Source of the DNA: Cenococcum geophilum 1.58
Lineage: Eukaryota; Ascomycota; Dothideomycetes; Gloniales; Gloniaceae
Assembly: GCA_001692895.1 (NCBI GenBank)
Contig: KV748215.1
Coordinates: forward strand, 62,001 to 126,000
Length of the DNA stretch: 64,000 nucleotides
Direction of reading: 5' to 3'
Shown here: positions 58,356 through 64,000 of the stretch, one piece after another
Layout of the letters: each line of letters opens with the position of its first letter
Numbering within the stretch: the stretch's first letter is position 1
Notes under the pieces: model-generated
Databases searched by the model: none
The model's input: only the letters and a program-made list of their open reading frames with translations
What the model was told of the DNA's origin: nothing
Program-made: the position numbers and the translations under genes

Positions 58356-60042
58356 TTAGTTCTTAGGAAGGTTTTAATTGCGGTGTTATATCCTAGCTAA
58401 AGGTACTTTTTAGGTTCCTAACTGTTATACGCCTAGGAGTATTCTTCCTAACGAACTAAAAATTCGCGCTTCTTTTGGCGCCATCTTTAGTCTAAAATGT
58501 CTTCTATATTCTATTCTAGTTCCCTATTAATTTTTCTAGGTAGGGGCGGTTCTGTACTATCTCTTCTCTAATATAGCTTTAGTAAGGAAACATAAAATAT
58601 AGAATCTATTAGATAAGATTTTAGTAATTCTAATTTATAGGCTTGGTTTCCTTTAGTTTTCTTAACTATTTTAAAGGGTCTAAGCCACCGGTAATCTAGC
58701 TTCTTCTTAATGCGTTTTATTCGGATATTTTTTATAAATAGTAAGACTTTGTCTCCTATCTCGAATTCTTTTAGTATATATTTTTCGTTATAGTACCTTT
58801 TTTACATGGCCTGGGCGTCTAGTAAGTGCTTTTTAAGTTCCTCTCTGCGAATTCTTATTTGCTTAATTCTTTTAGACGCCGCCGGTACCTTTCTTTTAGG
58901 AATAATATCCTTAACGTTTTAGGGGTTATTTACTTTTACCCCAAATAATGCTTTATAAGGGGTTATTTTTGTACTGCTATAGATGCTTATATTATATACG
59001 TGCTGCACTAAAGCCAACCATAATGTCTAATTATCCTATTAATAATTGATATAGTAGCGGAGGTAGTGTTCTAACAACGCATTTAGACGCTCTATTTGCC
59101 CGTTTATTTACAGGTAAAAGGCAGTGCTTATTCTTTGCTATATTTTTAATAAGAGATAGAATGAAGACTAAAATGCACTGTTAAATACGGTACCTCTATT
59201 AGACATAATTCCCCTTAGTGTGCCGAATAAAAGCCACCATTTTAAAAATAGGTCTGCCAGTTCTGCTGCCGTGATTATTATTATAATAGCAAAGTATCCT
59301 AAAAACTTTGTATACCTATTAATGATTACTAGAATAGCGTTAGCAACCTCTTTAGTTCTTGTCTTAGTAGGGGGTAAGCCTGTAATAAAATCTATTGTTA
59401 ATTCTAATATGGGTCCCTACGGAATAGGAAGCACTAATAACTTGCCGTATAGGCGATGCCTGGATATTTATATCCTTTAGCACGTATTATACCTTAATAT
59501 ATAGTCCTTAACCTCTTTAGACATTCTGTCCTAAAAGTATTTCCTTTAAATAGCCTTAAGGGTTCTATTAGCACCGTAGTAACCCCTAAGAGGGTTATTA
59601 TGGAAGACCTTTAGAATTTCGTCTCGAATCGCTTGGTCCTTTGGGGTATATACAGTACCCTTAAAGCGCAACAGACCCTTTTAGTCTTGCTACTATAGCT
59701 TCTTAGTGACTTTAGCTAAGTTAGTCTCCACTATATCTTTCTACCTCTCCCTAGAGGCAAAGGCGTCCCTTTATTAAGCTTAAAGAAGAAGATCTAGAAA
59801 GGTTTTATATAGATTACTTGCTTCCGTTTCGCCTGCCGCCATTATAGACTTAAGGCATGGCACGAGACGTTTTAAACTATTAGTGCCAGTAGATTCTTCT
59901 ACCGTTATGCAGTATGCCATGCTGCGGATAGGCATCTTGCCTATCCCCCTTAGATCCGAAAACTTATAGCTGATGCGCCGTTAAGTTAAAGGTTCCGCGA
60001 CACCTCTAGCACATCCCGTAGAATTCTCGCTAATTCTAAGGT
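58356..60042 (-). pseudogene. pol: C2 pol: integrase and chromodomain
   Basis: Minus-strand integrase is seen with YGKLLVLPIPxGPILELTID then FITGLPPTKTRTKEVANAI around 59450-59330, followed by VIINRYTKFLGYFAI, TAAELADLFLK and GTLRGIMSNRGTVF. The chromodomain at 58560-58356 reads IEDILDxRWRQKKREFLVR. This is the least decayed integrase in the window. The plus-strand frame at 59220-59480 is its shadow. Confidence 0.9.
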
Positions 60043-60465
60043 TGTAACGGAACCTTATAGCAAGAACTATAATAGGCTTATTAATGGGCTAGGTGTATAG
60101 GTAAAGCAAGTTAAAGTTAACAAAGTAATAATAACTGGTAGAGTAGTTGCCTAATAGATTAACTTTAATTATATTCTGAGAATCACTATAAGAAAGGAAC
60201 TATCTAGGTAGGGACTATAGTCCTTTAAATACACAACCGTACTCCTAAGAAATCCTTCTTATACGTAATGTACGTCTTATATATAAGGTATATAAGTTCT
60301 TCCCGTTCCTCTTATTTAACACGTAGTATATTATATAACCTTAGTTACTATTCCTTATTATATAGTTCTACCGGTTCCATCCTAAACCGTACCTAAATTA
60401 ACTAACTAGCTTCTTCCAACTCTTCTTCTAGTAGTTATAATATTATACTTAAAGCGTCCGTAATA
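60043..60465 (-). repeat. A3 3' LTR
   Basis: 423 bp, plus-strand ends TGTAACGG and CCGTAATA (RIP form of ACA). Same length as both A2 LTRs. Confidence 0.92.
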
Positions 60466-60539
60466 CCATCTCCCTCCTTCCTATTTTCGTCCTTAAAGAT
60501 CCTAAATATCTTTAGGCCGTTTACTAAAGGTATAATATC

Positions 60540-61190
60540 CGTCTAGTTAATTTAGTTAATATTATTACTTATTATACCTAAAGCAATTTCTTCCCTACAC
60601 GCCTAACGTCGTGCTCGCACTATTGCTGCAATATTATCTCTTAGTAAGATTATACCGTCTCTATATTCTCGCTGTTTAAAAAAGGGGTTAGTTTATATTA
60701 CGTTGGCGAACCTATCTTTACGACAACCGTCCTCTTACTTAAAGTACACTAAAGCGAATATTTGTTTATCCTATAATGTTTACTCTACTTCTAATGCTAA
60801 ATATACGCAACCTATTACTCTTAATAGTCGTCTAGTTCCCTAATTAATTTATCTTAGGGTCTTATATTTAATCTACTATTGCGCAGCTAGATAGTAAACT
60901 GTCTTAAGCCCTTGCTAAGTTAAAATATTCTTAGGATGCGGAACAGAAGGCCCTAAATACTCATATCGCGGCATCTACTTATCTACTTCGTCTTAAGAAG
61001 GTTTATAAAAAGGTTCGTTTTAAGGAGTAAAAACTTATAAAATAGGGTCTATAGGAACTTAGTAATAAAAAAACGGATTCTCCTCTAACAGAGAAGGAAA
61101 TAAATCCAAGTAGTTTGGCAACTACTCCTCTTAGGTCCCCCTTAGGTGACTTATTCTTTAGTAATCCTTTTTTATTAATACTGCCTAACC
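60540..61190 (+). pseudogene. A3 antisense accessory ORF
   Basis: Plus strand, opposite to A3 pol. The first frame (in phase with 60577) reads IIPKAISSLHAxRRARTIAA, SRCLKKGLVYITLANLSLRQ and SSYLKYTKANICLSYNVYS, Cys/Tyr-rich and possibly zinc-binding before RIP. The second frame (in phase with 60935) reads IAQLDSKLSxALAKLKY, NTHIAASTYLLRLKKVYKKV and TDSPLTEKEINPSSLATTPL, coiled-coil-like then Ser/Pro-rich. It matches the A1 and A2 minus-strand frames. The phase change between halves points to an intron or frameshift near 60780-60870. Exact ends are unknown. Confidence 0.58.
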
Positions 61191-64000
61191 TAATTTCTTT
61201 TAATACTTCTATACCTTTCCTATAGTATTCTTTAAATTCTCTAGTAGCTCCTAGGTAGTCTTAATATAGCCTATTTACTTAACCTTATACTATATTTTAT
61301 TATTAATGTCCTTATAACTAATAATCCTTAAAACTTGCTATTTATCTTCTTTTTGTCCTTTATATATATCTGCTTTGTAAACTAGTAGCTTAATATTCCT
61401 ATATACTGGCTTTAGCATTACGATATACTATATAGGGTAGATCTTTATTTTAGCTAATAGGTTTAACTTAAACGTGACCGGTAAAATCTTCTATATAATT
61501 TTAAAAGGTCCTAGTCTAACGTAGTCTAACTTCTTACTTAGTTATTAACTCTTAAAATTTTTGTGTAGTAGCCATACTTTATCTCCCTCCTTAAGATCTG
61601 GTCCCTTAGATCTCTTAGCGTTATAGTACCTTTTCATTCTCTCTTATACTTTCTTTGCTAATTCTATAAGGTCTATATAAAGATTTATTAATATCTTTAT
61701 CCTTTCTTTTACTATGCTACTTATTTTCTTTACTTATTATAGTAATAACGATATTCTTAGCTTATATCCGTAATTTGCCTTAAATAGTAATATACCTATT
61801 CCTTCTTAAGGTGTTATATTGTATATAAACTATATAACTAATAGTAACAATACCCAATTATTCTATGCGTAATTAATATAGTGTCTTAGATACTACTTTA
61901 GTGTTTAATTTAATCTTTCCGTTTAACCGTCTGTCTGCGGATAATATATAGTAAAAGTTGCTACTCTAACTCCTTATTCCACTAAGAATACCTCTTAGAT
62001 TACTGCTACGAATCTTAGATCTCTGTCTAATATAATCTTACTTAGTGCTCTGTGTTTTATAAACACTTCTTTAATATAGATTCTAGCGACATCTTCTACT
62101 AATATCTCTTCTATACACGCTATAAACTTAAAGTATCCCTACTTTATAAGCTTATCTACTATTACTAAGATCGCGTTATAATCCTATCCGGTAATAGGGT
62201 CTCTTAATCTTAGTAACTTAATAATAAAGTCCTATAATATAACCTCCTATAGTCTCTCTGGTATTTTAATAGGTTATAGCCCTCCATATAGCTTATGCCT
62301 TATTAGTTTATTTCTTTAGTAATCTAAACATTTCTTTATAACTCTTTATACTAGTTCCTAAATTTCATTAATAATATACTCCTCTTAGAGTCTTAACACT
62401 AAGCCCTTGGCTCTATTATGTCCTTAAGTCATTCCCTTATGGAAATCTTCTATAAAATGCTCTGCTATGCTTCTTAAAATATACTTCACTTCTCGATTTT
62501 CGTATATATCCGTCTATAAATCTTTTAACTATACTTTTAGAATTCTTTATGCCTAAAAGCTCTCTAGTGTTTTATAGACTCTTTCTAGTTTCTTAATTTC
62601 CTAAGTTGCTGCGATTTTTGGATAATTGTACCTAATTAACCTATCTATGTCTTTTTGCAGTAAAGCCCCTAATGGCTTTTCGTTACTTTATAGTTTAGCC
62701 TTTTAACTTAAAGCATCTGCTCGTGTATTATCTATACCCTTAGTATACTAAATTTCGAAATAGTATTCTGTAAGTATCTCTACCCATCTAACCTATCTTT
62801 AGTTAAGTTCCTTCGTTGTTAAGAATCCTATTAGGTTCTTATAATCTGTCTTAACTATAAATAGTTTCTCTATACCTTACAAGAATACTCTCTATTCCTT
62901 TAGTGCTATAACTATCCCTAATAACTCCTTGTTATAAATATCGTAGTTTAACTCTAGTAGTGTTATCTTTCTACTATAGTATACTACTAGGTGCTATCTA
63001 TTTTAATATTTCTGTATAAAGTATACCCCTAATATATAGTCTAATGCATCTATCTCTACAACCGTCTCTAGTCCTAGTTAATAGATCTTAAGAACTAGCT
63101 CCTAGGTAAACAACTCTTTAACTTTTTTAAAAAGTTCTTACTGCTCCTCTCCTCATGCCTATAGTTCTTCTTTCTTCGTTAATTGCGTACATGGCTTAAT
63201 ATCCTTTAACTACTACGCTATAAACCTTCTATAGTAATTATAAAACCCTAGAAATAATCTTAACTGCGTTATATTTTCTAGTTCTTGCCAATTTACTATA
63301 GCCTCAATCTTCTTTAGATCTATACTAAGTTGGCCTAGTTTAATAATAAATCTAACAAAATCTATCTTCCTAGTAAAGAACTCGTATTTCTTAATTACTA
63401 CTAGCATCTATTCCTCTTATAGTCTCTTTAAAACCTATTTAACATATTCTCTATATTCCCCCTCACTTATTAAGTAGATAATAATATTATTAAGGTATAC
63501 CATAACAAATTTATCTAAGTGTTCTTCTAATATATTGTTAATACGCTTCTAGAACGTCACTAGTGTGTTTATAAGCCTAAATTGTATAACTAATGGTTTA
63601 TATAGTCCTTCCTTTAATCTAAAGGCTGCCTTTTATTTGTTGCCTTCCTTAATTCTAATCTAATGGTATACCTATCTTAGATCTATCTTTATAAAGATTT
63701 ACACGTTGCCTATCCTATCTTAGATCTTGCTAATTAAGGGTAAAGGATACCTATCCTTTCTGGTAATACTGTTTAACTATCTATAGTTAATACACAGCCT
63801 TAGTTTGCCATTTTTTTTGGTACGAATAGTACTAGATATCCTGCTAATAACTGCGATGGTCTAATATATCCCTTCCTTAGGTTTTCCTAGATAAACTCTT
63901 TTAGTGCTCTACCTTCTTCTTTAGTAAGCTTATAGATTGGAAAGAACCTTAGGCTTATTCCTAGTTCTAATTCTATTTTATAGTCCTATACTGCATACTC
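61191..64000 (-). pseudogene. pol: A3 pol: chromodomain, integrase, RNase H, partial RT
   Basis: The chromodomain is near 61340-61215, integrase about 62560-61400, RNase H about 63100-62650. RT runs from about 63100 to the edge, with KYEFFTRKIDFVRFIIKLGQ and LRLFLGFYNYYRRFIA (63407-63213) among the best-kept pol pieces. Stops elsewhere are TAA/TAG. Confidence 0.88.

Larger units (their letters stand above)
56041..60042 (-). mobile_element. Ty3/Gypsy chromovirus family C, copy C2 (cut by A3, then window end)
   Basis: Minus strand. 3' LTR 56041-56370, then polypurine tract, antisense gene, chromodomain (58560-58356) and integrase up to 60042, where A3 is inserted. It is free of the D, A2 and A0 insertions, so it supplies the empty sites for all three in C1. 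The remainder lies beyond the window. Confidence 0.9.
60043..64000 (-). mobile_element. Ty3/Gypsy chromovirus family A, copy A3 (cut by window end)
   Basis: Minus strand. 3' LTR 60043-60465, antisense ORF, chromodomain, integrase, RNase H and RT up to the window edge. Inserted in C2 pol; left flank AAGGT (60038-60042) is the likely TSD, with its partner outside. Fourth A copy in 64 kb. Confidence 0.92.

Noticed and set aside
59220-59480. 86-aa plus-strand open frame
   Set aside because: Exact shadow of the well-supported C2 integrase on the minus strand.

Overview
The window looks like a repeat-only, AT-rich block of a filamentous ascomycete (Pezizomycotina) genome. Every stretch I could assign is transposable-element DNA. 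The sequence bears a strong repeat-induced point mutation (RIP) signature: CpA and TpG are depleted, TpA is abundant, CpG is retained, and the element reading frames stay open apart from TAA/TAG codons standing where Gln or Trp is expected. I found no intact host gene, tRNA or rRNA. Only about 360 bp (55684-56040) lies outside any recognised element. I cannot name the species.

The layout is a nest of insertions, most supported by target-site duplications (TSDs). Two copies of a chromodomain Ty3/Gypsy family, C, lie on the minus strand: C1 (5004-55683) and C2 (56041 to past 60042). C1 was hit by Gypsy family A (copy A0, minus, 1-5003), by Gypsy family D (6576-39927, TSD TAGTC) and by another A copy (A2, plus, 40633-50668, TSD GCGGA). 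D was in turn hit by a gag-only LTR element E (8336-10932, TSD ACTAC), by A copy A1 (11628-28551, TSD TATTC), by a 5'-truncated LINE (29015-36650, 16-bp TSD) and, in its LTR, by a MITE (39516-39654). A1 contains Gypsy family B (12778-21548, TSD GAACT), B contains a hAT transposon (18457-21219, 8-bp TSD CCGGCGGT), and A1 also holds a 193-bp solo LTR. The LINE contains LTR element F (29758-36285). A2 contains a 2.1-kb non-autonomous element H packed with minisatellites (44758-46886). C1 also holds a 352-bp MITE (53228-53579). C2 was hit by a fourth A copy (A3, minus, 60043 to the window end). Removing the inserts restores about 6.0 kb for D, 6.0 kb for B and 7.9 kb for A1 and A2, sensible lengths for complete Gypsy elements.

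Families A, B, C and D are all chromoviruses: gag with a CCHC knuckle where seen, protease, reverse transcriptase, RNase H, integrase and a C-terminal chromodomain that presumably steers integration to heterochromatin, which fits self-nesting.

The most unusual content is accessory coding on the strand opposite to gag-pol, between pol and the 3' LTR. Family C carries an antisense two-exon gene of 203 codons with a 47-bp intron conserved in both copies. Family A carries a different antisense frame, Cys-rich then coiled-coil-like, in at least three copies. F is an LTR element with an in-frame 792-codon Gag-like gene and a second 242-codon unknown gene but no recognisable polymerase. F and D share a hairpin-bearing 3' module, and part of it is shared with B.
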